Source: Phycomyces blakesleeanus NRRL 1555(-) (taxonomy: Eukaryota > Mucoromycota > Mucoromycetes > Mucorales > Phycomycetaceae). From it: 64,000 bases of DNA. Both the position numbers and the translations under genes were made by a program. The stretch lies in contig NW_017265134.1 of assembly GCF_001638985.1 (NCBI RefSeq), positions 2,323,732 through 2,387,731 on the forward strand, in the 5' to 3' direction. This document shows, piece after piece, positions 10,699 through 21,908 of this stretch; within the stretch, counting starts at the first letter, position 1; every line of letters starts with the position of its first letter. Below the pieces are notes generated by a model. It was not told the DNA's origin. It made no database searches and worked only from the letters and a program-made list of their open reading frames with translations.

Positions 10699-12561
10699 TC
10701 ACACAACCACTTTGGTGAATAATATCTGTAGCTTAAGACGTTGCCACACACGAAACATATGACCTGTTATAGCATGTGCTACTGGACTGCCACTCCGGTA
10801 AAGCACCACAAACAGTACAAGTGTAGTTAAAAGATTAACGGCCGCGTGCTTGGCAGCAGCCTAAACCAATAGAGATAACGTTTACCATACCAACCATCAG
10901 AATAAATACACAATACAACCTACCTTTATTACCCAACGCCACCCCTCCCAGGCCTCGTCATCGTCTTCCTTGTCGTCTTCATCGTTGTCTTCTGCCACAG
11001 CTCCTTTGCTATCCTTTGTTATCGACATACGATTAACCACACTCTCCTTATTACGTTCTACTAATTCCTGCCTCAAGTCGTCGATCCGTTCGTTTAGAGC
11101 GATGATTTCTGCTTGTAGTGACTCAAGGGCACGTTTAGTAGCAGGCCCAAGAGCTATCATCGAGAATGAGGCGTCTTGAGAGAGTCTGGGATCAAACGAA
11201 CGTTCCTGAACCCGAGATGGTATACGTTGGGTTAGGAAGGGGCGTGCGACAGAGGTGGGAGTTGCTGTGACGGATGAAGTTGTACTCGATCCTTGTATAG
11301 GAGACTCTCCCGACGGACGTGTTCTCTGACCAGTGATCATGGGGGAGGTCATCGAGGCCGAGGCAATTTCTGCGCGAAGGCTGGTTTGACCGTCGATACT
11401 ATCTTCACTACTGCTGTGATCTACTTTATAGCGCTGCTGAGAAGGTTGTTGTGCCCAAGGGTTTGTCTTATCATCGAAATTCTCTTGAAAAAGTCGAGGT
11501 AATCCAAGATGGGGAGGATCTCTAAGAGGACGCCGCACCGGTGTGCGCTGTATTAGTGGCGAATGCATTCCAGATGCATTGCTTGCTGAGGGACGGCGAC
11601 GTGGTTGATTGGTGAGAGACGTATTTGAACGCACAGATGCTACAGATGGTGTTCTGCTGGGCTGCAAGTTTGGTTTGTCTTGTAACGATGCCTTTTCCTG
11701 TAAAGATGACACTCTCATTGGCGGCTGCTGGGATCCTGACCCACTTGACTGAAAGGATCGCACACCTGGTGAATTGGAAGTTGGCCTGCTATCTTGAGAT
11801 TTTTGAGCCTCGATCTTAATGGCCTTTGCTTGTTGAATATCTCGCAGATATGCTTGCTCCTCTATATCTTCTGAGGCTATGCTCATTCCTGTAATATAAA
11901 ATATAGGAGTAAGAACAAGACTATGTTTGTCAGAAAATTTACCTTCTGGGTTTCTGTAAATGTCCTCGTCGCTATCGTTGTCTTCCGATGGTCGTACCAT
12001 CGCAAAGGCTTGTATAATCTGCTGTGCCTCTAACCTACTTGCACTCTTTTTGTATGCCTAATATAATCGGAAATACTTGCATAAATAAGGCTATCTCGGG
12101 TTTTCTTTTGATAAAAGGAAGTATTTAATCGAAAAACCCTTTAATAACGCTTACCTCAGAAGCAACCCTCAGAAGCAAGTCGACATACCGGTACTTAGCC
12201 TCTATAGCTGCCATGCTCTCCTGATTCTTCCAGGCATCCCTAATGAATGTCAGCCATGACACACCAACAAATATGTTTTCCAATACCATTTAGCTTTGCC
12301 AACTAGGTCAAACATTCCTGGTCGTGGAGTATTGACATTGCCATGTGAGACCTGCTTATAAAGTGCATACAGCTGCGGATAGAACGGTAAGTCCCAATAA
12401 CAAAATTATTGTTTTTTTTGCGTGTATAAAACAACCTCTAGTTTTTCTTCTTTGGTAGGCTGGACACTGGAAGACGCTGAGAGATGCTGGACGATATTTA
12501 GTGCTTTGTTATAACGACTGTTAATATATCGCTCGGAGACATGGGAAGGAATAGCAGACAT
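10699..12561 (-). CDS. Acyl-CoA-binding, tail-anchored protein (Atg37/ACBD5-like)
   Basis: Six exons read on the minus strand (12561-12436, 12372-12287, 12239-12155, 12057-11943, 11888-10924, 10860-10699) give 512 residues in frame. Residues about 1-105 are an acyl-CoA-binding domain: [43 protein letters not shown] and a YRYVDLL helix with the usual Tyr/Lys ligands. A long Ser/Thr/Pro-rich disordered middle follows, then a coiled coil ([20 protein letters not shown]), an acidic patch, and near the C-terminus one hydrophobic segment ([15 protein letters not shown]) with a short basic tail. This order matches ACBD4/5 and yeast Atg37, peroxisomal tail-anchored acyl-CoA binders used in pexophagy and organelle contacts. 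Peroxisomal location is inferred. The first intron has an atypical GTTGTT donor. Confidence 0.85.
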
Positions 12562-12748
12562 TAACAAGTATACGAATAAAGAGGGGTATATAATAAGATA
12601 TCCAGAAAAGGTGGGGTTCTATAGCGCTGTCACATGGGTAACCAAGGCGAGATACAATCTCTCAATTTAGAAATGGTATATAATGCGTTTTCACTAATAA
12701 ACAAAGTCAGTCTCTCTTTCACACATCGACAAATATATCTTCACAAAA
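12562..12748. other. Promoter-side region of the Atg37-like gene
   Basis: A short AT-rich stretch upstream of the minus-strand ATG. No TATA or other element could be assigned. Confidence 0.3.
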
Positions 12749-13100
12749 TTGGTGTAGACAGACTACAAGGTTCAAAACGAGTTCAAAAAAGTTCAAATCC
12801 TTATTAGATAAAATTAAGTGCTCGTAATACCATCTTTTCCCTCAGGGGAAGATATTTTATTGGGATGTTTTCTAGGCCTTACATTCCATGGTACATATTT
12901 TTCACCAAAAGTATGATCTTCTCAATCCAATTGGTAATGGAAGAAGATTAGACCATCCGAGTCATTTGAACTTTTTTCGAACTTTTTTTTTGAAATTTGC
13001 TTTAAGTTCAAAATCTTCGAACTTTTTTTAGACTCTAATCCAATAATACGAGTTACATTTTTGAACTTTCTTTCTTGGGTTTTTAGTCTGTCCATACCAA
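12749..13100. mobile_element. MITE-like element with terminal inverted repeats
   Basis: The left end TTGGTGTAGACAGACTA (12749-12765) is matched in inverted orientation by TAGTCTGTCCATACCAA (13084-13100), with 15 of 17 positions complementary. The 352-nt interior has no coding potential but carries repeated GTTCAAA/TTTGAAC motifs near both ends, so it could fold back further. This is the architecture of a short non-autonomous DNA transposon. No clear target-site duplication is visible at the ends, which leaves superfamily and exact borders open. Confidence 0.55.
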
Positions 13101-14950
13101 ATGTATTGTAAATTTTCACATACACACGAAAATGGGCCTATGGCTTTAATTTGACAAAATTTCTAGAAATATAGATGAAATAAGAAAATAACATTTAGAC
13201 AATTTAACAGTAAAAATCTAGACTCTCAAGAGAACATTTTCAACCGGATAGTATATTAGAAAACCTGAACAAATCCTTAGAAAAAACAAAAGAAATGAAA
13301 AGCCCATAATCAACCACTACTGAGAAAATCACAAATAAACAAGCACTATGTCGTCCCAGAAGATGAAATGTCACCGAATTGTTAACTCTAAAAATATTTG
13401 TCTTACTAAAAAATAAATTAGTAAACTATCTATGGCTTCTACCTTTTATAATTTAAGTATATTATATCTAGGATTATTTAAGCTTTAAACTATTGTTCAA
13501 ATAACCATGAATGAAACAGGAACCAAATTCTTAATATCACAAACTGTAGATCTATTATCTACCCAAGACAATGATATTTTATATATATATATTACTCGGA
13601 AGGAACCCAACAATTCCAAGCAAAGTACTAAGGGAAGTGTTCTTATTGAAATCGTATTTTTATATAATTTGTAATTGAATTCATTATTCTTGTGCGCATA
13701 GTGAAAATTCCAGTAAATACTATCGAAATAAGATGATCTTTGAGCAGGTTGACATACTTTCAAAATCATTTTTTATTAAATAATTTAAATATGACAAGAT
13801 ACACAAGAGTTTTTCTGCTAATATAAATCGATGATTTATCTTTACTTTATAGAGAGTATTTTCTTCAATCTCTTCAAAATTAGGTCAATCTTATTCTTGG
13901 TAGTAATTTAAAGAAAATTGTCGATGTTGAAATGGCAGAAATCACGGTATATTTTGAGAACTTGCACCTAAACACATATAAAAACTGATATATAAGCAAA
14001 ATATATAAAGAAATGAATCGGCTGTAATAATCGACAAGCATCAAAATTTCTCTTTACTATTCTCTATTCGACTCTACTCTATGTGACTCAATATGAAAAT
14101 GCACCTCTTTTATAATATCCGGGCGTTGCTATTCAATATACCCTATGTCTGTCAACTTGTATTTAAGAGCTATAATATAAAGATTGCCTGTACATTTTTG
14201 GCAACTAACTTTTATACAGAATATTGAAGGATATAATTTGTAACTGTTAACACTTGTCTACTCTTCTCATTTGAATTCAAAGCATCTATTACACTGTGAA
14301 TATTATTGCGCATATGTGTATGCAATAACGAATGAAAGATACCAAGCATTCAGTAGTTATCAAAGTTTAAAAACACTTGTATGTAAGGGTTATTGTTTCA
14401 TAAATACATCCAAACTGACTTCTTTTTTTTACACAGTCTGTGTAAATACAACGAGGGTATTACTTGTGTATTCAGACCACATCCCATATTTTCTGTCAGA
14501 TACATTTCTTCATTCCCTCTAATCTCTCATCTCTCCATTTTGTTGTTTTTTTTTCTCTTTCTCTCATTCCAATGCATGCCATTCATAATGTCCATCCGGC
14601 TTAGCCAAATTCAATAATATAAAATCTACGGAATCGGCGTTCTCAGAAACTAGTCTTACTTTAATCCTAATATAATTTATAAACAACAACAACCTCTGCA
14701 GTTGAACACGGCTATCAATACCACTTTAGAATATACAAATATTTTTTTATTTCTTTTCAGAGTTATTTGACTAATTAATTTCTTCTTATAAATGAGCCCT
14801 CCTAATTACAACATTGAACTCTTCAATCAAGCAAAAAAAAAAGTTTAAAAGCGTGTTTTTTTATTAAAGTTGACAATAGCTAAGAAAGGCCTTATTTATT
14901 TATTTAAAGATATACGTAAAGAAAATATTCTATTTGATTTAATTTCACTT
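13101..14950. other. AT-rich intergenic region without a supported gene
   Basis: Only short, low-complexity open frames occur and none looks coding. It has many A/T homopolymers. It may include further decayed mobile DNA, but nothing can be assigned. Confidence 0.5.
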
Positions 14951-14951
14951 A

Positions 14952-15540
14952 ATGTTCTTTTACATGAGTAAAAGAATAAAAAGCATGACACCAAGTTCTT
15001 TGTCCCCGCATTACGCGGCTCAATCTCCTTCAGGACGTAAACCTGACTTGGTAGCGAAGGAGGTGCTGGAATGGTGGCAAACCAACGGAAAGCACCCGTT
15101 CATCCAGCCCCACATCTCGTCACCGAGTAATGTGGGTGCGAACTCGCCAGAGAACTTACCACTAGGTGATAAGGTCCAGCTCATTCGACTACCAGTAGCT
15201 TCACCGTCAGCCGTTAAAGAGTTCAGTCAGGCTAGCAGTGAAGAGCCAGCACATCTCACCACAGGTTAGACCTCCCTCCCCCCAGCATCATGATTCCACA
15301 TTGGCGATGCGATGTACACAGTAGTCTTTCCAAAAGAAAAGAGACCATGCCCCACGACTTCTCAGAATTAACTGAGCTGGCGAGTAACAACTTTCACTTT
15401 CCGATGCTTGTAGCATGGAAGAATCTCCCTGCAACGGTCGCAAGAGACGCCTCACTATGAAACCGGGACTGTTGTTGCTCAAGGAGAAAACAAACGACAC
15501 GCGTTGGAGGAGGTCTATAAGTAACAGAAAATTTTTTCAT
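14952..15540 (+). pseudogene. GC-richer coding island, probable gene relic
   Basis: Inside very AT-rich DNA, about 590 nt has markedly higher GC and protein-like codon use. The first open frame (14952-15269, 105 residues) contains GRKPDLVAKEVLEWWQTNGK, followed by a Ser/Pro-rich stretch. Coding character then continues in another forward frame across 15255-15460 (KRKETMPHDFSELTELASNN, FPMLVAWKNLPATVARDAS), and then in a third (from 15415, NGRKRRLTMKPGLLLLKEK). Frame changes without convincing splice sites suggest frameshift decay, though unrecognised introns are possible. The family is not recognised; a mobile-element origin is plausible given the surroundings. Confidence 0.4.
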
Positions 15541-17174
15541 CTGCGATTAAAGTTTACGACTGCGCTTTTTGTCAGTCTTAGATGTCCACGTCAGAGCAAA
15601 CGTGATATGGCTATATATTCTTTTTATTGGGTTTGTGTAACTGTTCTAAGGTAGAGTAGACAGCTAGTAATATTGAATTAGATTACTAGAGAAGATGGCT
15701 TTTTCAAAGTAAAGCAAAGTAAAGCAAAAAAGCAAAGAAGTAAGGAAAGGTTCGGTTTTGATCGGTGTAGCAATAACTTTCAAAGTGGAGTACAAGTTTC
15801 TATAACGGCGATTTGTAGGTTACTCTAAGCTGGTCTGTGCGCTGTTTGTTCAAAGGTACAAGAAAAAGCTTTCTTCTATTGCTTTCAAAATTAGACGTAA
15901 AAAAGACCTAACATTCAGTAAGAGATAAACTTACATATATTTCAAAAGCTATATAGGTCAACTAGTAAAAAGCAGAAACGAAAGCAAAAAGTATACATGC
16001 ATATTATCTGAATCCTCACAATACGATAGGAGGTGGAATTTTGAATTCCAGGTTGAGTTTTATTGAAATGAGGTTATATCGATGGTTGAGTGTCAAGATG
16101 ATTTCTCAAGGGAATGGGTGATGACCATAAGATATCCGGGGATTATGGTACAGAACATAAAATATGCCCAGAAAAAAAGCAAAGGTTATTTATATGTAGA
16201 AGGAGAGTTGATATCTTCAACATGAAAAATAAGATAGTAAAGGTTCTGTTTTAAATAATAAAGTATCTGTTTTCTCTCTAAGCTTGTAACAAGTACCGAA
16301 ACTTTTTTTTTATATATTTGCTATTCAACAAAAGTAACGTTTTTTTCCAGTTCTTTCTTTCTTTCTTTCTATTAAATGAATTTTAATGATATTAATACTG
16401 ATGATTATTGAGAGTAGAATGATAAGATATAGATGTATATGATCAAGGTTGGTAATTTGCTATCTTGATTGAGCAAGAGAAAAGCTTGGGAAACTAAAAA
16501 AACAGTAATTGTTCTATACAGTCATACTACAAAGCAAAAAAAACCATTAGTAGAATATATAACTTTTAGACTTTCAATAGAAAAAAAAGCTAAAGAAAAT
16601 GCAAGGGGTTGGATTTTTGGTTAAAGAAGTATAAACCTACAAAAAATGAGAGGATTGAATATATGAAACCAGTAAGAGTGAGTATATTGCAAGCCGGGTT
16701 CTTAGATGTATTAAAGCCGTCCAATAAGTAAAAAGTATAACATCTATACAAACATTACTATTTGGATGGACGTCTTTAAAGAAGTATTAATAAAGTTAAA
16801 TTACTATATATATATTACAATCATTCAAAAATCAATAAGAACCATTTTTCTATTATAATCTATTTCCAAAGGGTCATCTTTTGATGATGTCAACAGGATT
16901 TCAAGCAATATTAAAACTACTTTTATTTATTTATATATTTATATTATTTTTTTAAAAATTGTGACTTTTGGTCGATACTTTGTCGATTCTAGGCCAGTCT
17001 TAGGGAATTCAATCCAGTAATACCAAAAAAAAAATTTTGAAAGAAATAAAATGAGTATTGAGCCAAAGCCCTAATGGGTAGGATTTAAGTAAGGCTGGAA
17101 GTTAGAAAGATAGAACCAGAAATCTAATAAAGTGCAGCATTCAAAGTGAATATTGAACTATCACTGTAGTAAAT

Positions 17175-17233
17175 GGCAGACATTATAACCGCGACCGTAT
17201 AATTCCTACGGTTACGGAGTTATAATTTCTGCC
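17175..17233. repeat. Imperfect palindrome / hairpin
   Basis: The left arm 17175-17199 (GGCAGACATTATAACCGCG, then ACCGTA) is nearly the reverse complement of the right arm 17207-17233 (TACGGTTACGGAGTTATAA, then TTTCTGCC), with a 7-nt loop. There are about four differences including a two-base gap. It could be a solo foldback element, a joined pair of transposon ends, or a cruciform-forming site. Confidence 0.7.
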
Positions 17234-17310
17234 AATAGAATCTTGGCTTTTAGTAAATTAAAAATATTTACAGCGAATACTATTTATGAGAGTTAAAATT
17301 ACTTTTTATC

Positions 17311-17510
17311 TAATCCAATAAAATCGTTTAAAGTAGCAAAATTATACCATTTTTAGGTACATATTTCTCTTTTTATAACAAATTTGGATAGTACAATTCG
17401 TTGGATTTCAAATCATTTTTGCATATAATCCAATCAAATATTCCAAATATGGCAAATCTATACCTTTTTTTAGATATCTCTGTTCTTATAATTGGTTTAA
17501 CAAATACACG
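17311..17510. repeat. Diverged direct repeat, period about 115 nt
   Basis: TAATCCAATAAAAT at 17311 and TAATCCAATCAAAT at 17426 each lead into a GCAAA..TATACC.TTTTTAG stretch and then TTTATAA-like sequence. The two units are clearly related but well diverged. Origin unknown. Confidence 0.45.
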
Positions 17511-18060
17511 GTTTTATATTGGAATTTTATAGTTTTTATTGATCAAAATAATACAAGTTGAATATAAAGAAGTATGGAAAGAAGAAGTACTATTTTTTAT
17601 GATATTTAGTAACAGTTTAAGCTATAAAGTTACTAAATGATATACATATATCTATTTTTATGTAATACTTTTCACATTTTTTTACCTAAAAAAAAAAGAC
17701 TATTCTCTAAGTACTATGATATTGATGAAGATATGAATATTGCTTAATTAATTCTTTTTATCAAAGAGTATAAACCTGCTTTGTGTTAACATTGTCATGT
17801 CTCATTCCTACTTTTGAAAAACAAGAAGACAGATTCCTTGCAATTCTCTAAATCTACCGAGATTTCTAATGAGCATGCGAGCAATCTTGACAACCAAATT
17901 GTACTTGATGCATATATTTTTCTGTCAATTCTTCTCAGATTGCTTTCTTTTGTCAACTTTGCTGATTCGTATTTTATTAATACTAGCCTTCATAGTTATT
18001 AAGTATGTTTCTTTTAAAGACACTTAATAGTTCTAGACCTTGTGAAAAAAAAAAGAAACA

Positions 18061-18315
18061 AGTCCTTTTGGATGTACCAATCTAAATTGTTTGGAGAACA
18101 TGGACAGGTCAGAAGTTATGCATCGTTTGTGGAATCGGGACCTTGCTACTGTCCTGAACTTCCGACATATACTTAACAATCTGAGATATGATGGGACTAT
18201 ACCTGTAAGGTTCACCCGCGTCATTCGGATTGGACGTATCAGAAGACAAGCAGAAGAAGATCTCCAGGAGGGTCGTCGTTTGAGACAAAGACTGACTAGA
18301 ATTCAAAGAAGATGA
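18061..18315 (+). pseudogene. C-terminal fragment of a TnpB/Fanzor-like nuclease
   Basis: A forward frame carries CTNLNC (a zinc-ribbon half, CX4C), then HRLWNRDLATVLNFRHILNN and a basic tail (RIRRQAEEDLQEGRRLRQRL) ending in a stop at 18315. Zinc ribbon plus a RDxxAxxN-type motif is the end of RuvC-like nucleases of the TnpB/Fanzor type, where the Asp is the third catalytic acid. The frame is lost upstream in a poly-A run near 18045, and no RuvC-I/II region is seen. It is therefore an isolated relic. The family call rests on this short motif and is moderate. Confidence 0.45.
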
Positions 18316-18985
18316 AAAATTTCCGTCCTGGTTACCGCTTAGGACCCACCCGAGCTACCGCTGGTAAGCCATTAGATTTGAATAACTTGGTATTTAGTTT
18401 TGTAATGGGTTGAAAAAGCTAAGAAAAAGATGTTTTGCTTTGACTGCAAAAAACATGGTGGGGTAAAAAAAAAGTAGAATAATATAAAAGAGAGCAAGAG
18501 AGAAATTGGTGCTTAATTAAAATTCAACTACAAGACACTTTAAACCCCGGAAAACTTGCAACAATTCACTAAAATCGCCTATTTTTTTTCTATAGGGTAT
18601 TATTCTCAATTGGTCCTTCAGTTCTGGTATCTGAAATCTCATCATTTAGGAACTAGATGATTTGATTTTTGTAACAAGTAACGAACCATAATTAACCTTA
18701 AGCCTGCGATTTTGTGGTGAATTAAATATCACTTAAGCTACTTAAAACAGTCGTCTTTCGCAGTGTAACATCTTGGTCAAGAAGAAGGATTTTTTATCAA
18801 GTACTTCTTGGGGACTCTTTTTTTTTGTCGTATATATGGCTTAGCAATAGTATAATATTGAAAGTCATCTAATTTATTTCTTACTCAGAATTATAAACCA
18901 TAAAATTACTGGGTAGACATCAAAATAAGTAACATGCGAAAGTGCAGCTTATTCTTCTTTCTTGACCTTTTACTATCTATTCAAA
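18316..18985. other. Spacer before the recombinase pseudogene
   Basis: AT-rich, no supported gene. It may include the remaining end of the TnpB-like element and the recombinase 5' flank. No inverted or direct terminal repeats were recognised. Confidence 0.4.
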
Positions 18986-21089
18986 ATGAATTCGAACTCT
19001 TCCAACCACCCCGCCGAAACTCCTGATATATACGCTAGAATGATCGAAGCTCAGGCATCTACTTCTCGTGAAGCTGAAGCCAACAGACCAGATAACACAA
19101 AGAGAAGCTATGCTTCTAAGCAAAAGGAGTTCAGAGAATGGTGTGATGAAGCTTTCTCGAGCGTTCTCCCAGAATATCGCTACACTGTATATGGAGATAA
19201 ACTTTATTTATTTCTTAAAGACTGTATACGTTTTTTGCTTGTTTGCTTGTTTGTTTGCTGTTGCTGTTGCTGTTGATGTCTTCTTTGGCGATATTTTTTT
19301 TGCAAGTGATGGAATTCATTGTTCTCCTCTATTAGGTTGTTAATCGTACCAGCCGAAGAAATACAGGAAAAAGTATCAAGTATAGCACAGCAATGTCCTA
19401 CCTCGCTGCAATTGTGGATATGTATCAGCAGCAAGTAAAGGCTGGTTCCAACACCCATCCTCATCCACGAAGTGCCTGTATTCAGTTGTTGGACAACATG
19501 AAGGTCGATGATGAGCGTAACCTCCGTGCGGAAGTCCAAGACTGTGGTTTAGGAAACCTTATTGGTGGACATATCACAGAGAATGAAGTTGCTAGTATCG
19601 CTAGCTACTACTTCTCGAGATCAAGCGGAGATGACTTGCGAAATGCGTTATCTTTTCTTCTCTCCCACTACTGTACGCTCCCTGGTGATTCTTTGAGAAA
19701 AGCTGAATTTGCTGATATTGAGACTATCATGTTGGACCGTGAAGGACCCTCCGAATGTCCTGCATTTGTTTTGGTCTTGAAGCACGGAAATATGAACCAA
19801 TTTCGACGAATTGAACTTACAGCCTGCTTGAGAAATTCGAGGGTTGAGATCTGCCCTTTCATGGCACTTGGGTGCTATTTTTTCTGGAGATGGCATGTTG
19901 AGGGTGAAGAGTTTCCATCTCTTGAGACATCCGAGAGTTGGTTAAGATACAAGTTGCTGAAATCTGACCAGGATTTGACCAAGGAGATGCCGTACTCCAC
20001 CCATATCAATGCCATCAACAGAGCATTTAGGGCCTGTGGGATCGTTTCCACAACAAAGGCTCCAGCTGTCCGTGGATCTTCTGTCAAAATGGCTGGTATG
20101 AATGGTGAGTATATCACCAATCTCCCAAGAGATGCCATGCGCACCATGGCTGGGTTCCCTCCAGGAGAGGGGCAGATTTACCTACAAAGAGCCCAGGTAA
20201 AGCCATCAGAGTCGCTCCAGCGCAAGGTATTCCCAATGGTTGAATTCTGGTACGACAAGAGCTCGTCCGGAGCTCGTCAGCAGACAAAATCCGCATCTAG
20301 ATTCCTGGAGCTTCTGAAGCAATTAAGAGTCACTTTTCTTCAGGACTCTGTGCTAATGATGAGAAAAGCTCCAGAGCATCATTGTGGCAGCATGCTATAT
20401 TCAACGATCCAGAATATATTGAATTCAAAAGGTAAAAAAAATACAATACAATACATAGCTCTAATATATTCACATGTCAATGCTTTAGATCAGCCGATGC
20501 TTTTGTTGAGACAGATGTTGAACCAACGGAGGTACTTCTGCAGAGAGCAATGCCTCTGTTGTACAAGAAGTTGGAGGACACACAGAACGAATTTAATGCG
20601 CTTAGAAGAGAAATGTTGACGGAGTTCAGAGCTATTCAGCAAAAAATGGACGATTTGGTGTCTGGAAGAACTTCTCTTCGGTTCTTCCGAGAAGATGAAG
20701 GGGAGAGAGCTGGCATTAGACCGATGAGCACCCCATCACTCCCATCCCCAGCCATTAACACTGAGTCCAGCTCCCAACAGCCAGGTATGAATGTTCAGTA
20801 TAGAATGAGCAGATTTGTGCAGACGGTGCCTGACTTGTGGAGAGAATGACATGTGGGGCTCTCTGGCGGTGTCTCCGTGCATGAGATGGAGACGAGGTAC
20901 GGTATTACGTGGAGATACAATGATCGACAATTCTTCAATAGACGTAAAAGAATTGTCGATCGCATTAAGGAGTATACGGTTATTAATTCTGTAAGTGAGG
21001 AGACAGCAGTTGAACTTGCAGAGGCCAACCGAAAAAGAAGAAGAAGAACTTTGGTCTTTTTGTCTAAAAACATAAATCAAATCTTTTAA
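18986..21089 (+). pseudogene. Crypton-like tyrosine recombinase with Gcr1-type C-terminal domain, interrupted
   Basis: Coding segments 18986 to about 19223, 19336-20431 and 20494-21089 form one protein. The N-terminal segment has the SAM-like core-binding fold (KRSYASKQKEFREWCDEAF), the middle is a tyrosine-recombinase/Ndc10-like region (SFLLSHYCTLPGDSLRKAEF; RGSSVKMAGMNGEYITNLPR; DAMRTMAGFPPGEGQIYL), then a coiled coil (LYKKLEDTQNEFNALRREM) and a Gcr1_C DNA-binding domain (MSRFVQTVPDLWRE, then VHEMETRYGITW). A TGA at 20847-20849 splits the Gcr1_C domain exactly where a Trp (TGG) is expected. The intron 20432-20493 is GT-AG and keeps frame; the 19224-19335 junction cannot be resolved in phase. 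The catalytic boxes look eroded (see findings). Confidence 0.75.
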
Positions 21090-21908
21090 TTTTTTTTAGA
21101 AAAAAATATACATATCTTCTCTTTTTGTTGCTTTGTTACTACTTCAGCCGAGTATTTTAATGGCTTTGTATCATTTATTGCTACTGCTATTGTTATATTC
21201 TACTTCGTTAAACTGCTATATTCAATTGAGCATTTATCTAAAGAAGCATATTTCATCCAATCCAATTCCAATATTTTAATAAGTATAAGAAAACCGTAAA
21301 TACGTTCACAGATTCTTATAACATTTATTCAGATATGCTCTCATGAGAAATTTAAAGGATATTTTGTATGTAAAGATATATTCATATATATATATATTGG
21401 TAAATATCAATATATTTGCTGATGAACAAATTAACTATAAATTTCGAGGCCTCAATAGTTTTTATTTATTTCAACAAAAATCTAACATTAGCTATGATCT
21501 TTGCTGTAGCTCTCAGTAATGTTATTTTTCTGAATTCTATCTTACTTTAGTAAAAATTGAGGGTTTTAGCTTTATTGCTATTTTGAATATCAGCTATCTC
21601 TTGTCATAGAAGCTGCAAAACCAAAAGAGATGATATATAAGAGGTGTCTTGCAAAGAAAGAATGATTTCCCAGCTGAAATTCAGTTTCACTTGTAATAAT
21701 CTTTATGTGCTTTCTCAGAAAATAAATACACGAATGAATAAGAGAAAAACCAATTCTAGTCTGAAGGAGTATTAATCCTCTTTTTATTTTATTTTTATTT
21801 TTATTTTTATTTTTATGTGTTTACGTAAATATTTTAGTTTGATATTGATACTAAGAGGAGCATGGTACTACTTCCTCTACTGGATTTTTTTGGATGTATT
21901 AGTTCCTT
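21090..21908. other. AT-rich spacer between recombinase and Gag-like ORF
   Basis: No supported gene. It contains a (TTTTTA)n run at about 21781-21816 and a TA-rich stretch near 21385-21415. Confidence 0.5.

Larger units (their letters stand above)
15660..18050. other. AT-rich repeat-bearing intergenic region
   Basis: No supported gene. It holds an imperfect palindrome (17175-17233) and a diverged direct repeat (17311 and 17426), listed separately, plus poly-A/T runs and a short TTTC microsatellite near 16353-16370. Confidence 0.5.

Noticed and set aside
20432..20619. Read-through extension of the recombinase frame past 20431
   Set aside because: A GT-AG intron (20432-20493) gives the frame that continues into the coiled coil and Gcr1_C domain.
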